A DNA stretch of 64,000 bases, taken from assembly GCA_947383145.1 (NCBI GenBank), contig CANDCH010000001.1:248001-312000 (forward strand), written 5' to 3'. Below the pieces are notes generated by a model. That model searched no databases. It was not told the origin of the DNA and saw only the letters and a list, made by a program, of their open reading frames with translations. The position numbers were made by a program, and so were the translations under genes. Shown here piece by piece: positions 51,320 to 60,539 of the stretch (position 1 is its first letter; each line of letters begins with the position of its first letter). The stretch comes from an uncultured bacterium. GTDB lineage: Bacteria; Bacillota; Clostridia; Oscillospirales; Oscillospiraceae.

Positions 51320-53347
51320 TCACGGGGTGCGGAAGCGTCCGATGAGGCTGTTCAGCGTCCGCGCCTGACGGGACAGCTCCTTGGACACCGCCGCGCTGCG
51401 CTCCGCCGCGGAGGAGTTGGCCTGCACCACCGACGAGATCTCCCGGATGCCGTCTTCCACCGACGCGATCATGTTCGACTGCTGAATGCTGGCGGCGGAA
51501 ATCTCATCCATCAGCTCCTTGATGGACTGCACACAGCCGCCGATGACCTGCATGGCGGCCACGGCCATGTCGGTGGACTCCGTGCCGCTCTTGGCGCTCT
51601 GGATGGAGCGGCTGATCAACGCGTTGGTGTTCTGCGCGGCCTGGGCGGACCTGGCCGCCAGGCTGCGCACCTCGTCCGCCACCACGGAGAAGCCCTTGCC
51701 CGCGTTTCCCGCCCGGGCCGCCTCCACGGCGGCGTTCAGCGCCAGGATGTTGGTCTGGAAGGCGATGTCCTCGATGGTCTTGATGATCGTGCCGATCTGG
51801 GCGGAGGACTGGTCGATGTTCCTGGTGGCGGCGGTGAGCTGCTCCATCTTCCCGTCCGCCTCGGCCGCGTAGCCGGTGGCCCGGTCCACCAGCTCGCTGG
51901 CGCTGCCGCAGCGCACCGTGCTGGTCTGAAGCTGGGCCGTGATGGCCGTCACATTGGCGGCCAGCCCATCAACGGAGGCGGCCTGCTCCGAGGAGCCCTG
52001 GGCCAGCGCCTGGGCGCTGGCGGACACCCGCTCCGCGCTGGCGTCCACCTGCTCCGCCACCTGGGAGATGTCGCGGATCACCTCCACCAGGTTGGCGTGA
52101 ATGGTCTGGAGGCTCTCGGAAAGGGCGTTGAAGTCGCCGATATAATAGGATTCGTTTTCTCCGACGTCCACGGCGAGATTCCCCCGGGCCATCTCGCCCA
52201 GAATCCGCCCCACGTCGTCAATGGTCTCCCGCAGGCAGCCGCAGACGCGGTGGGTGGTCTGGGCGATCATGCCGATTTCGTCCGACCTGCCGTAAAAGCC
52301 CTCCAGCTCCTGGTCCGCGGAGAGATTCAGCTCGCCCAGGCGCCCGATGGCCCGCTCCAGCACCATCAGGTCCCTGCCCTCCCGGCGCAGCATCAGCAGG
52401 GTGATGAGGATGACGGCGGCGGCCATGGCCGCGCACAGCGCCCCCACCAGCACCCGCACCGTGGTCACGGCGGCGTAGACCTCCGTGGCGTTGTCCCGGA
52501 CCATAAAGACCCAGCCCCGGTCCTTCAGATACTTGTAGACCACCAGCTGCCGGACCCCGTTTTCATCCCGGTAGGAGTATGTATCTGCCTGGGTGCCGCC
52601 GTCCGCCTTGATGCGCCGGATAATCTCCTGATAGCCCGCGTCGGCGGTCTCGGTATTCAGCAGCTGGCTGTCCTCGTGGTAGAGGTACACCCCGGTATCC
52701 ACGCTCAGGAACACGTACTCACTGTCGGGCAGGCCCTTGATATCCAGATGCAGCAGGGCGTCCATGAGATGGCTGGCATATACGCCGGCCCCAACGTAGC
52801 CGATGCACCGCTGTCCCTCAAAGATGGGGTAGTACATGGACAGAATCATGCTGCCGGTGCCCGGTGATTTCATAATTCCCAGGTTGGTCAGCTCCCGCTG
52901 GGCCAGAATGGTGTCCTGGAAGGTTTTCAGCGACTCCCCCGAACGGGTCGTCATGCCGACGGCCCCCTGGGAGGTATGGGTCAGGACATGGGTATCCGGG
53001 GTGGCGATGTACAGCCCCTCAAACACCCCCTTGACCGCGGCAAACTCCTCGGTATACTTCTGGGCCCTGGCCAGCAGCGCCGGATCGTCCGGGTCCGCCA
53101 GCAGGGCGCGGACATCGCCGCCCAGGGCGAAGGCGGTCATATATTCCTCCGCGGAGAGCACGTACTCGTCAATTATGGCGGCCCTGGACTCCACGGCGTC
53201 GGTCATCTGGTTTGTGATATCGCTTTTGACCACGGACGCGGCGTTGGTAGACACCACCAGCCACAGCAAAAGCATTCCGGCCAGGGTAATGGCCGTGGTA
53301 ATGATCCCAATGCGTACGGCAAGCTTTCTGTTTTCAATGAACCGCAT
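51320..53347 (-). CDS. Methyl-accepting chemotaxis protein with dCache-type sensor
   Basis: A 675-residue protein. Membrane segments near 12-34 and 285-307 enclose a double-Cache-like sensor ([27 protein letters not shown]). A HAMP-type linker follows (about 310-400), then the signalling coiled coil with the invariant tip [39 protein letters not shown]. By family it senses small molecules outside and controls CheA. No other chemotaxis or flagellar genes are present here. AGGAGAGAGG precedes ATG 53347. Confidence 0.95.
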   Translation of the reverse strand: MRFIENRKLAVRIGIITTAITLAGMLLLWLVVSTNAASVVKSDITNQMTDAVESRAAIIDEYVLSAEEYMTAFALGGDVRALLADPDDPALLARAQKYTEEFAAVKGVFEGLYIATPDTHVLTHTSQGAVGMTTRSGESLKTFQDTILAQRELTNLGIMKSPGTGSMILSMYYPIFEGQRCIGYVGAGVYASHLMDALLHLDIKGLPDSEYVFLSVDTGVYLYHEDSQLLNTETADAGYQEIIRRIKADGGTQADTYSYRDENGVRQLVVYKYLKDRGWVFMVRDNATEVYAAVTTVRVLVGALCAAMAAAVILITLLMLRREGRDLMVLERAIGRLGELNLSADQELEGFYGRSDEIGMIAQTTHRVCGCLRETIDDVGRILGEMARGNLAVDVGENESYYIGDFNALSESLQTIHANLVEVIRDISQVAEQVDASAERVSASAQALAQGSSEQAASVDGLAANVTAITAQLQTSTVRCGSASELVDRATGYAAEADGKMEQLTAATRNIDQSSAQIGTIIKTIEDIAFQTNILALNAAVEAARAGNAGKGFSVVADEVRSLAARSAQAAQNTNALISRSIQSAKSGTESTDMAVAAMQVIGGCVQSIKELMDEISAASIQQSNMIASVEDGIREISSVVQANSSAAERSAAVSKELSRQARTLNSLIGRFRTP

Positions 53348-53665
53348 ACGTCCTCTCTCCTAAAAACAGATTTCCGGCTGAAACGCCGCATCACCCCCTG
53401 GGCCTTTCCGCGCGGAAGGCGGGGCGGAAAGGCGTCGGACCTCATATCCCCTTGCCGCGGCGGAAAATACGGCAGTTTACCATTCCTAACAATAGTACTT
53501 TTTTCCTGGGATGTCAAGAGACACGCGCCGCCGGCGCTGGTCATGCGGCGGCCGGCACACCGAAGACGGCCAGATATGACCGGCCCGCGCGGGAATGTCT
53601 TGATTTTTTCCCCGCAAGGGCGTACCATGGGTTCAGCCCATCCGGCGGGAACGGGCGGGACTTCT

Positions 53666-54346
53666 ATGGACAGGCAGGGGAGATGGATGGAAATTCAGGA
53701 TTGCATTCCGGTTTGGCGTCAGCTGGACGCCGCCCAGCAGGGCCGGATTCTCGGCGCGCTCACCAGCCGGCGGGTGAGCGGGGGAGACCTGATCCACACC
53801 GGCGGACTGGAGTGCACCGGCGTCCTGCTGGTCCGGTCCGGGCGGCTGCGCGCCTACATCTTGTCGGAGGCGGGGCGGGAAATCACCATATACCGCCTGT
53901 TTCCCCGGGACATGTGCCTGCTCTCCGCCTCCTGCATGATACGCAGCATCCAGTTTGATATCACCGTGGAGGCGGAAAAGGACAGCCAGCTCTGGACCAT
54001 CCCCGCGGACGCCTACCGGCAGGTCATGGCGGAGTCCGCGCCGCTGTCCAACTACACCAACGAGATTATGGCCGCCCGGTTCTCCGAGGTCATGTGGCTG
54101 GTGGAGCAGATCATGTGGAGCAGCATGGACCGCCGGGTGGCGGACTTCCTGCTGGCGGAGTCCGCCATGGAGGGGACGGCGCGGCTGTCCATCACCCACG
54201 AGGCCATCGCCAACCACCTGGGGACCCACCGGGAGGTGGTCACCCGGATGCTGCGATATTTTCAGGGCGAGGGGCTGGTCAAGCTGTCCCGGGGCGCGGT
54301 GGAGCTCCTGGACGCGAAAGGGCTGGAGGCTCTGGGCCGCGCGTAA
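53666..54346 (+). CDS. Crp/Fnr-family transcriptional regulator
   Basis: A 226-residue protein (219 if the ATG at 53687 is used; both ribosome sites are weak). The N-terminal cyclic-nucleotide-binding fold spans about 20-135; the C-terminal winged helix has RLSITHEAIANHLGTHREVVTRMLRYFQGEGLVKLSRGAVEL. It lacks the N-terminal Cys cluster of oxygen-sensing FNR. Similar regulators in anaerobic Firmicutes control peroxide, NO or redox-stress genes, which suits the CoA-disulfide reductase/rhodanese/thioredoxin genes that converge on it. The intergenic 53348-53665 (318 nt) holds the back-to-back leaders of this gene and the chemoreceptor; a TTGATT-17-TACCAT promoter (53600-53628) is plausible and no other gene is seen. 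Confidence 0.88.
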   Translation: MDRQGRWMEIQDCIPVWRQLDAAQQGRILGALTSRRVSGGDLIHTGGLECTGVLLVRSGRLRAYILSEAGREITIYRLFPRDMCLLSASCMIRSIQFDITVEAEKDSQLWTIPADAYRQVMAESAPLSNYTNEIMAARFSEVMWLVEQIMWSSMDRRVADFLLAESAMEGTARLSITHEAIANHLGTHREVVTRMLRYFQGEGLVKLSRGAVELLDAKGLEALGRA

Positions 54347-54387
54347 AAAACCTCCCCGCTTCCAGCCGGAACCGGGGAGGTTTTTTT
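54345..54387. terminator. Bidirectional terminator
   Basis: AAAAAACCTCCCCG and its partner CGGGGAGGTTTTTTT form a 14-bp stem with a 14-nt loop, overlapping the Crp/Fnr stop codon. Confidence 0.9.
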
Positions 54388-54435
54388 CAATCAAAGCGCC
54401 TCGCAAGAGCCAGCCCGCCGGCCCTTCAACCGCGT

Positions 54436-56130
54436 TTACGGCCGGTCCATGCCGCAGGCCGCGGCCTGTTCGATGAGGCGGCGGTCGTTCCTCACCGCGT
54501 CATAGAATCGGAAGCCGCCGGAGAAATTATACGCCTCAAAGCCGTGTCCCGCCAGGACGCGGCAGGCGATGTAGCTGCGCAGGCCGCTCTGGCACATCAC
54601 ATAGACCGGCTTCCCGGCCTCCAGCTCGCCCAGCCGCTCCCGCAGTTCATCCACGGGAATATTCCGAAAGCCCTCCACATATCCCCGGCCATACTCCGCC
54701 GGGGTCCGCACATCCAGCAGGGTCACGCTCCCATCCCGGGGCAGGGCGTCCACGTCCTCCAGGCGGAACTGCTTCACCACCCCTTCGGCCAGGTTTTCCA
54801 CCAGGAAGCCCGCCATATTCACCGGGTCCTTGGCGGAGGAGTAGGGCGGCGCGTAGGCCAGGTCCAGATCCTTGAGCTGGATGGCCGTCATGTTGGCGTG
54901 GATGGCGGCAGCCAGCACGTCGATGCGCTTATCCACCCCCTCATAGCCCACGATCTGGGCCCCTAACAGGCGGTACGTCCCCTTTTCAAAGACCACCTTC
55001 ATGGTCATGACTTTCCCGCCGGGGTAGTACCCCGCGTGGCTCATGGGGGACAGCACCACCGCGTCCGCGTCCAGCCCCGCCTTTCTGGCGTTGGTCTCGT
55101 TGACCCCGGTGGAGGCCGCCGTCAAGTCAAACGCCTTGACGACGGAGCTTCCCTGGCTGCCTGAATACCGGCTGTCCCCGCCGCAGATGTTGTCCGCCGC
55201 GATACGGCCCTGCCTGTTGGCGGGGCCCGCCAGGGAGATCACCGCGTCCTGCCCGGTGACATAGTGCTTCACCTGCACCGCGTCCCCCACGGCGTAGATG
55301 TCCGGGACGGAGGTCTCCATCCGGCCGTTGACCACGATGCTGCCCTTGAGGCCCAACTCCAGCCCAGCCTCCTTCGCCAAAGCGGTGTCCGGGACGACGC
55401 CGATGGCCAGCGCCACCATGTCCGCGTGAAGAGGAGCCTCATCCTTCAGCAGCACGTCTACCCCGCCGTCCCGCTCCGCGAAGCCCTCCACCGTGCGGCC
55501 CAGGGCCAGCTTGACGCCGTGGCGGCGCGCCTCGGCGTGGATGAACGCCGCCATGTCCGGGTCGAAGGGGGGCATCAGCTGGCGGGGCCGCTGGACGATG
55601 GTCACCTCCATCCCCAGCCCCCGGAGGTTCTCCGCCAGCTCCAGGCCGATGAAGCCGCCCCCCGCCAGCACGGCGGACTTGGGGCGATGGTTGTCGATGT
55701 AGTCCTTGATGCGGAGGGTGTCCTCCACCGTCCGCAAAGTGAAGACCTTCTCCAGCCCCACGCCGGGGAGGCGGGGTTGGGCGGGCTGGGCGCCGGGGGA
55801 GAGGAGCAGCTTGTCATAGGACTCCTCAAATTCCTCCCCGGCGTCCAGGTTTTTCACCGAGACGGTTTTCCGCTCCGGGTGGAGGGCGGTGACCTCGTGG
55901 CGCACCCGCATATCCACCCGGAAGCGGCGGTAAAAGCGCTCCGGGGTCTGGAGGGTCAGGTCCTCGGGGTCCTCAATGACCCCGCCGATATAGTAGGGCA
56001 GGCCGCAGTTGGCGTAGGAGATATACCCCGACCGCTCGAACACCACGATCTCCGCCTCTTCGTCCAGGCGGCGCAGCCTTGCCGCCGCCGTGGCGCCCCC
56101 CGCCACGCCGCCGATGATGACAACCTTCAT
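54436..56130 (-). CDS. CoA-disulfide reductase with fused rhodanese domain
   Basis: A 564-residue protein. The first 450 residues are an FAD/NAD(P)-dependent disulfide oxidoreductase: VIIGGVAGGATAAARLRR, the redox Cys42 in YANCGLPYYIGG, AVLAGGGFIGLELAENL, and IYAVGDAVQV. The C-terminal 100 residues are a rhodanese domain with the active Cys in VYVMCQSGLRSY. By family (CoADR-RHD) it reduces CoA disulfide, persulfide or polysulfide with NAD(P)H. It follows a separate rhodanese by 1 nt and a thioredoxin, forming a sulfane-sulfur and thiol-stress unit. Confidence 0.93.
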   Translation of the reverse strand: MKVVIIGGVAGGATAAARLRRLDEEAEIVVFERSGYISYANCGLPYYIGGVIEDPEDLTLQTPERFYRRFRVDMRVRHEVTALHPERKTVSVKNLDAGEEFEESYDKLLLSPGAQPAQPRLPGVGLEKVFTLRTVEDTLRIKDYIDNHRPKSAVLAGGGFIGLELAENLRGLGMEVTIVQRPRQLMPPFDPDMAAFIHAEARRHGVKLALGRTVEGFAERDGGVDVLLKDEAPLHADMVALAIGVVPDTALAKEAGLELGLKGSIVVNGRMETSVPDIYAVGDAVQVKHYVTGQDAVISLAGPANRQGRIAADNICGGDSRYSGSQGSSVVKAFDLTAASTGVNETNARKAGLDADAVVLSPMSHAGYYPGGKVMTMKVVFEKGTYRLLGAQIVGYEGVDKRIDVLAAAIHANMTAIQLKDLDLAYAPPYSSAKDPVNMAGFLVENLAEGVVKQFRLEDVDALPRDGSVTLLDVRTPAEYGRGYVEGFRNIPVDELRERLGELEAGKPVYVMCQSGLRSYIACRVLAGHGFEAYNFSGGFRFYDAVRNDRRLIEQAAACGMDRP

Positions 56131-56131
56131 G

Positions 56132-56449
56132 TCAGCGCTCCACCTCTCCCGCGTAGGCGGCCATGCCGCCGATATTTTTCACGTGGGCATAGCCCATCCG
56201 CTCCAGCAGGCCTGCCGCCTGACGGCTCCGCGCCCCGCTGCGGCAGTAGACGAACAGGGGCGCGTCCCTTCCGGCGGGGACGGCCTCCTCGCTCAGGGTT
56301 TGCAGCGGCGCGTTGACGCTGCCGGGGATATGGCCCTCCCGGTATTCCCCGGGGGTGCGCACGTCCAGCAGCACCGCGCCGGGGGTGGCCCTGTATTCCG
56401 CCGCGCCCGCGTTGATGTCGGGCCCTCTCAGAAAGTCAAGAAATCCCAT
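56132..56449 (-). CDS. Single-domain rhodanese sulfurtransferase
   Basis: A 105-residue protein with VLLDVRTPGEYREGHIPGSVNAP and the active-site Cys69 in FVYCRSGARS. It carries sulfane sulfur as a Cys persulfide. It sits between thioredoxin and CoADR-RHD with gaps of 10 and 1 nt, so it probably hands persulfide to, or receives it from, those proteins. Confidence 0.93.
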   Translation of the reverse strand: MGFLDFLRGPDINAGAAEYRATPGAVLLDVRTPGEYREGHIPGSVNAPLQTLSEEAVPAGRDAPLFVYCRSGARSRQAAGLLERMGYAHVKNIGGMAAYAGEVER

Positions 56450-56459
56450 GGTCTCCTCC

Positions 56460-56765
56460 TCACAGCAGGGCCAAAATCTGGCTCTTGGGCCGGGCGCCCA
56501 TGGCCTGATTCACGATTTTACCGTCCTTCATCACCACAAGCGTGGGTATGCTCATCACGCCGAACCGGCCCGCCAGCTCCGGCTCCTCATCCACGTTGAC
56601 CTTGCCCACCTTGATGTCGGCGCGCTCCGCCGCGATCTCCTCCAGCGCCGGGGCCACCATGCGGCAGGGGCCGCACCAGGGCGCCCAGAAGTCCAGCAGC
56701 ACGGGGCGGTCGGATTCCATAACCTCTTGGGGAAAATTGTATTGGTTGATTTTGATGGCAGACAT
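56460..56765 (-). CDS. Thioredoxin
   Basis: A 101-residue thioredoxin with the WCGPC active site (Cys31, Cys34) and the cis-Pro in MSIPTLVVMKDG. It is the first gene of the sulfur/thiol operon; no thioredoxin reductase gene is in the window. The gene follows an AAGGAGAT ribosome site. Confidence 0.95.
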   Translation of the reverse strand: MSAIKINQYNFPQEVMESDRPVLLDFWAPWCGPCRMVAPALEEIAAERADIKVGKVNVDEEPELAGRFGVMSIPTLVVMKDGKIVNQAMGARPKSQILALL

Positions 56766-56854
56766 ATTGTGATCTCCTTGTCTTTTATTAGGATGGCTCT
56801 ATTATACCCAAAGCCGCCCCTCAGTTCCGTGATATCGTCACATAAGTCCGCCCC

Positions 56855-57721
56855 TCAGCCCTGGCCCTGGCGGCGGGCCAGCCACGCGTTGGTCTCCTCC
56901 GCCCAGGGGTAGCTGGACAGGTACTCCCCGGTAAAGCGCACGGGCTCCCCGTCCAGATAGCGGAAGTAGTCGCAGTCCACCAGCTCCCGGTTCAGGTGGC
57001 AGCGCCCCCGGGCGCTGGAAAACACCTCCCCGCGCCCCAGCGCCTCAAACACCCGGCGCAGGTGGGACACCGCCTTCCGGTAGAGGTTTTTGGAGCGCTG
57101 GTCATAGGCCCGGTTCTCCCACAGCTTGTCCACCGCCTCCTCCATGGTGACGCCGCCGCCGCAGTGGTCCACGCACAGCGCCAGCAGCTCCTTGGCCTTG
57201 GCGGAGGGGAAGTCCACCAGACGGCCGCCGGCGAACACGTCGAACCGCCCGAAGGCGCGGATGAAAATGCGGGGCGGTTCGCCCGCGCCCATGCGGCCAA
57301 GCAGCTCGTTTGCCTGACGCAGGTCGCGGAACAGAAGGGCCTTTTCCCGGTAGAGCTCCAGAAAGCTCCTCAGCCAGGCCAGCTCCGCGGCGGAAAAGGG
57401 CAGGCTCCGCCGGAAAAAGACCGCAAAGGACCTGACGCCCTCCCGGCCGCCCAGCCGGCACACCGCCATATGGACGCCGGAGCAGGCCAGCCCCTCCGCG
57501 CCGGAGATCTCCCAAATCGCCTCCCGGCTGCGGCGGCACAGCAGCTCGCACAGCCGGACATCCAGGCCGTTCCGGGCCTCCGCTCCCTCCACCGCCATCT
57601 CCCTGCGGCCGGACATGGCCAGAATGGCGCTCCCCTCCGCCTGAAGGGCGGCATAGAGCCCCCTCCGCTCAAATTCCAGAAATACGGACGCGGCGGTACA
57701 GCCGGAATCCTGAAACAGCAC
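56855..57721 (-). CDS. Transcriptional regulator with C-terminal OmpR/SARP-like winged helix
   Basis: A 288-residue protein from a GTG at 57721 (AAGGGGGTGG lies 6 nt before it). The N-terminal 140 residues look like a GAF-type sensory fold but match no family I can name. The C-terminal half starts with IRAFGRFDVFAGGRLVDFPSAKAKELLALCVDH and continues with KNLYRKAVSHLRRVFEALG, the winged-helix layout of SARP/BTAD-type activators. It is divergent from the enoyl-CoA hydratase/CoA-transferase operon, which it may control through the palindromes between them. A longer GTG start at 57790 would cover the likely promoter. Confidence 0.7.
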   Translation of the reverse strand: MLFQDSGCTAASVFLEFERRGLYAALQAEGSAILAMSGRREMAVEGAEARNGLDVRLCELLCRRSREAIWEISGAEGLACSGVHMAVCRLGGREGVRSFAVFFRRSLPFSAAELAWLRSFLELYREKALLFRDLRQANELLGRMGAGEPPRIFIRAFGRFDVFAGGRLVDFPSAKAKELLALCVDHCGGGVTMEEAVDKLWENRAYDQRSKNLYRKAVSHLRRVFEALGRGEVFSSARGRCHLNRELVDCDYFRYLDGEPVRFTGEYLSSYPWAEETNAWLARRQGQG

Positions 57722-57735
57722 AGAGATCCACCCCC

Positions 57736-57845
57736 TTGTGAATTCTGCTATTTCTGAAGAATGACAAAAAGCGCTTTTGTCTCTTTTCACAAGAAAATCA
57801 CAGTTCTGTCCCGCTTCATTCCCGCTTCAAGCTCACAAATTGTGA
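57736..57845. promoter_or_regulatory. Cluster of TTGTGA/TCACAA half-sites and two palindromes in the divergent promoter
   Basis: TTGTGA at 57736, TCACAA at 57787, TCACAG at 57798 and a perfect TCACAAATTGTGA palindrome at 57833-57845. A second palindrome, GACAAAA...TTTTGTC, spans 57763-57781. The stretch 57722-58003 otherwise contains no gene. Confidence 0.55.
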
Positions 57846-58003
57846 TATGCTGGCGGCAGCGGGCAAGCGGACGGAACCGCGCAACTGGAACCATCGCCCA
57901 ATCGCATTATATGAAACGGGACGGGGGGGTGTCAAGCCGCATTTCCCAGAAGCGGGCGGTCCGCGGGCCATTGGACACAACGACAGAAAGGAGCCGGTAC
58001 GGT

Positions 58004-58798
58004 ATGGAATTGAAAAAGCTGATCTACACAGTGGAGGACGGCGTCGCGGTCATCACCATGAATTGGCTGAAGAACCTGAACGCCATCGACGAGCAGATGG
58101 CCGACGAGCTGATGTACGCGGTGGACGCCGCCGAGAAGGACCCCGCCGTCAGGGTGGTGGTCCTCAAGGGCGCGCCCAAGGCCTTCTCCGCCGGGGGCGA
58201 CATCGGTTACTTCTACCAGCTCATCCAGGCGGGGGGCGAGGTGAACATGGACGGGCTCATCAGCAAGGTGGGCGCGGTGGCCGACGGCCTGAAGCGGATG
58301 AGCAAAATGGTGATCACCGCCGTGTGCGGCGCGGCGGCGGGGGCGGGCGTCAGTCTGGCCCTGGGGGGCGACTTCATGATCTGCGCCGACAACGCCAAAT
58401 TCATCCTGGCCTTTGTCAACCTGGGGCTGGTGCCGGACACCGGGGCCACCTACCTGCTGGCCAAGGCCATTGGAACCGCCCGCACCATGGAGCTTGCCGC
58501 CACCGGCCGCCCCGTCTCCGCCCAGGAGGCCAAGGACTGGGGCCTGGCCTATCAGGTGGTCCCTGTGGAGGAGCTGGACGCGGCCGCCATGAAGCTGGCC
58601 CGGAAGCTGGCGGCGGGGCCGCTGATCTCCTACAAGAACATCAAGAAGCAGCTGTACGACGCCGCGTACGCCGGCTATCAGCCGTGGCTGGACGGGACGG
58701 AGGTGCCCACCCAGCGGGAGTGCGCCGCCTCCCTGGACTTCCAGGAGGGCTGCAAGGCGTTTATGGAGAAGCGCAAGGCCGTGTTTCAGGGCAAGTGA
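58004..58798 (+). CDS. Enoyl-CoA hydratase/isomerase family protein
   Basis: A 264-residue crotonase-fold protein. The oxyanion-hole segments are AFSAGGDI (about 61-68) and CGAAAGAGVSLALGGDFMICADNAKF; residues LVPDTGATYLL follow. The exact reaction (hydration, isomerisation or other) cannot be read from these motifs. It is the first gene of an operon with both subunits of a CoA-transferase, suggesting breakdown of an organic acid via its CoA ester. RBS AAAGGAG precedes ATG 58004. Confidence 0.88.
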   Translation: MELKKLIYTVEDGVAVITMNWLKNLNAIDEQMADELMYAVDAAEKDPAVRVVVLKGAPKAFSAGGDIGYFYQLIQAGGEVNMDGLISKVGAVADGLKRMSKMVITAVCGAAAGAGVSLALGGDFMICADNAKFILAFVNLGLVPDTGATYLLAKAIGTARTMELAATGRPVSAQEAKDWGLAYQVVPVEELDAAAMKLARKLAAGPLISYKNIKKQLYDAAYAGYQPWLDGTEVPTQRECAASLDFQEGCKAFMEKRKAVFQGK

Positions 58799-58828
58799 CC
58801 TTATCTTGAGAGAAAGGCGGGACCCCAA

Positions 58829-59563
58829 TTGAAATCAAAGGTAGTGACCAAGGAAGCCGCCCTTGAAAAATTCCGGGACGGCCAGACCATCATGTTCGGC
58901 GACTGGCACGGCGAGCTGTCCGCCGAGGAGCTCATCACCGGGCTGCTGGAGAAGGGCGTGAAGGACATCGACGCCATCGCCGTGTCCGGCGGTATGCCCG
59001 ACCAGGGCCTGGGGCGGCTCATCAACGAGCACCGGGTGAAGCGCCTCACCACCACCCATATCGGCCTGAACCCGGCGGCGGGCCAGCAGATGTTCGCCGG
59101 GGAGCTGGAGGTGGAGTTCGTGCCCCAGGGCACCTTTGCCGAGCGCATCCGCTGCGGCGGCGCGGGTCTGGGCGGGGTGCTCACCCCCACCGGCATCGGC
59201 ACCGACGTGGAGCGGGGCAAGCAGCGGCTCATCATCGACGGCAGGGAATACCTGCTGGAGCTGCCCCTCCGGGCCGACGTGGCCCTCATCAAGGCCGCCA
59301 AAGCGGACACCGCGGGCAACATCCAGTTCCGCCTCACCGGGCGGGCCACCAACAGCTATATGGCCTTTGCCGCCGACACCGTCATTGTGGAGGTGGAGGA
59401 GCTGGTGGAGGTGGGCCAGCTGGGCCCGGACGAGATCGACGTGCCCGCCCCCATCATCGACATGGTATACGTCCGCCAGGGCGAAAAAAAGCCCATCTGC
59501 CCCATGTGGAAGCGGGCCAGGGCCAAGGCGGAGGCCAAAGCGGCAGAAGGAGGTAAGAAATAA
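58829..59563 (+). CDS. CoA-transferase family I, subunit A
   Basis: A 244-residue protein with the alpha-subunit features of 3-oxoacid/butyrate-acetoacetate CoA-transferases: DGQTIMFGDWHGELSAEELITGLL, GGAGLGGVLTPTGIGTDV and ALIKAAKADTAGNIQFRLTGRATN. It starts with TTG at 58829. The C-terminal 30 residues are Lys/Ala-rich. Its stop codon overlaps the start of subunit B by one base, giving 1:1 synthesis. Confidence 0.9.
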   Translation: MKSKVVTKEAALEKFRDGQTIMFGDWHGELSAEELITGLLEKGVKDIDAIAVSGGMPDQGLGRLINEHRVKRLTTTHIGLNPAAGQQMFAGELEVEFVPQGTFAERIRCGGAGLGGVLTPTGIGTDVERGKQRLIIDGREYLLELPLRADVALIKAAKADTAGNIQFRLTGRATNSYMAFAADTVIVEVEELVEVGQLGPDEIDVPAPIIDMVYVRQGEKKPICPMWKRARAKAEAKAAEGGKK

Positions 59564-60222
59564 TGGCTGAGCTCACCGGACGCGCCCTGATCGCGGCGCG
59601 CTGCGCGAAATTTTTCAAGGACGGCGATTTTGTCAACCTGGGCATCGGCCTGCCCCTGATGTGCGTGAACTACCTCCCCGAGGGGGTGGAGCTGTGGATG
59701 GAGGCGGAGATCGGAATCGTGGGCTGCGGGGCCTCCCCCTCCTGGGACCAGGCGGACCCCGACCTCATCGACGCCGGAGGCCAGCCCGCCTCCGTCATCC
59801 CCGGCGGCAGCGTCTGTGACCACGCCACCTCCTTTGCCTTTATCCGGGGCGGCCACATCGACGCCACCGTGCTGGGCACCCTCCAGGTGGACCAGGAGGG
59901 CAATATCGCCAACTGGACCATCCCCGGCAAAATGGCCCCCGGCATGGGGGGCGCCATGGACCTGTGCGCCGGGGTGAAGAAGATCATTGTGGCCACCGAC
60001 CACTGCGAGAAGAGCGGGGCGTCTAAAATCCTGAAAAAGTGCACCCTGCCCCTCACCGGGGCCCGCTGTGTCACCGACATCGTCACCGAGCGCTGCTATT
60101 TCGAGGTCGCCCCCACGGGCCTGATCCTGCGGGAGCTGGCCCCAGGCTACACCGTGGAGGACATCCGCGCCTGCACCGAGGCGGACTTCACCGTGGCGGA
60201 CAGCGTGGGCGTGATGGCCTGA
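59563..60222 (+). CDS. CoA-transferase family I, subunit B
   Basis: A 219-residue beta-subunit: DGDFVNLGIGLPLMCVNYLPEGV, then the catalytic Glu49 in MEAEIGIVG, where relatives have ENG; GGSVCDHATSFAFIRGGHIDATVLG and ANWTIPGKMAPGMGGAMDL follow. It transfers CoA between an acyl-CoA and a free acid through a glutamyl-CoA intermediate. The Ile in place of the usual Asn after the Glu may mark a different substrate. Confidence 0.9.
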   Translation: MAELTGRALIAARCAKFFKDGDFVNLGIGLPLMCVNYLPEGVELWMEAEIGIVGCGASPSWDQADPDLIDAGGQPASVIPGGSVCDHATSFAFIRGGHIDATVLGTLQVDQEGNIANWTIPGKMAPGMGGAMDLCAGVKKIIVATDHCEKSGASKILKKCTLPLTGARCVTDIVTERCYFEVAPTGLILRELAPGYTVEDIRACTEADFTVADSVGVMA

Positions 60223-60241
60223 GTTCCTTTTACATCCAGAC

Positions 60242-60272
60242 AGAAGGGCCCCCGCTCAGCGGGGGCCCTTCT
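60242..60272. terminator. Hairpin between CoA-transferase and barstar genes
   Basis: A 14-bp stem (AGAAGGGCCCCCGC and partner) with a 3-nt loop lies between convergent genes and overlaps the barstar stop codon; T-runs are poor. Confidence 0.6.
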
Positions 60273-60537
60273 GCGATACAAAAATCAATTCCAGGGAAGG
60301 CGTCTCCGCCGCCGCGTCCTCCAGCACCCTCAGCAGGCGCCGCCCAAAGGCCGTCTCCTCCAGGGCGTCCCGGCGCTCCAGCTCCAGCCGCACCGGTTGT
60401 TCCAGCCCCGTCAGGCAGTCGTGGAGGGCGTCCAGATTGCGGCCCCACCAGGGTGGCAGCGCCAGCGTCCGGCCCAGCAGGGCCATGGCCTCCCCCCGGT
60501 CCCCCAGCAGGGTCCCGTCCAGCCGCACCGTCTCCAT
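60256..60537 (-). CDS. Barstar-family ribonuclease inhibitor
   Basis: A 93-residue protein with the barstar core: VRLDGTLLGDRGEAMALLGRTLALPPWWGRNLDALHDCLTGL. The W-G-x-N-L-D-A-L segment is the helix that plugs the barnase active site. It starts at ATG 60537, 2 nt after the barnase stop, with GGGAG 8 nt upstream. It is cytosolic and should protect the producer from the ribonuclease encoded just before it. Confidence 0.92.
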   Translation of the reverse strand: METVRLDGTLLGDRGEAMALLGRTLALPPWWGRNLDALHDCLTGLEQPVRLELERRDALEETAFGRRLLRVLEDAAAETPSLELIFVSQKGPR

Positions 60538-60539
60538 GG

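Noticed and set aside
53348-53500. Possible sigma-28 (TAAA...GCCG) promoter for the chemoreceptor.
   Set aside because: Spacing and the GCCGATAA part fit poorly; no flagellar genes are nearby to support it.
52976-53665. An in-frame extension of the Crp/Fnr gene that would add about 230 residues.
   Set aside because: It overlaps the chemoreceptor gene and both leaders, has no domain similarity, and a normal Crp/Fnr protein starts near 53666-53687.
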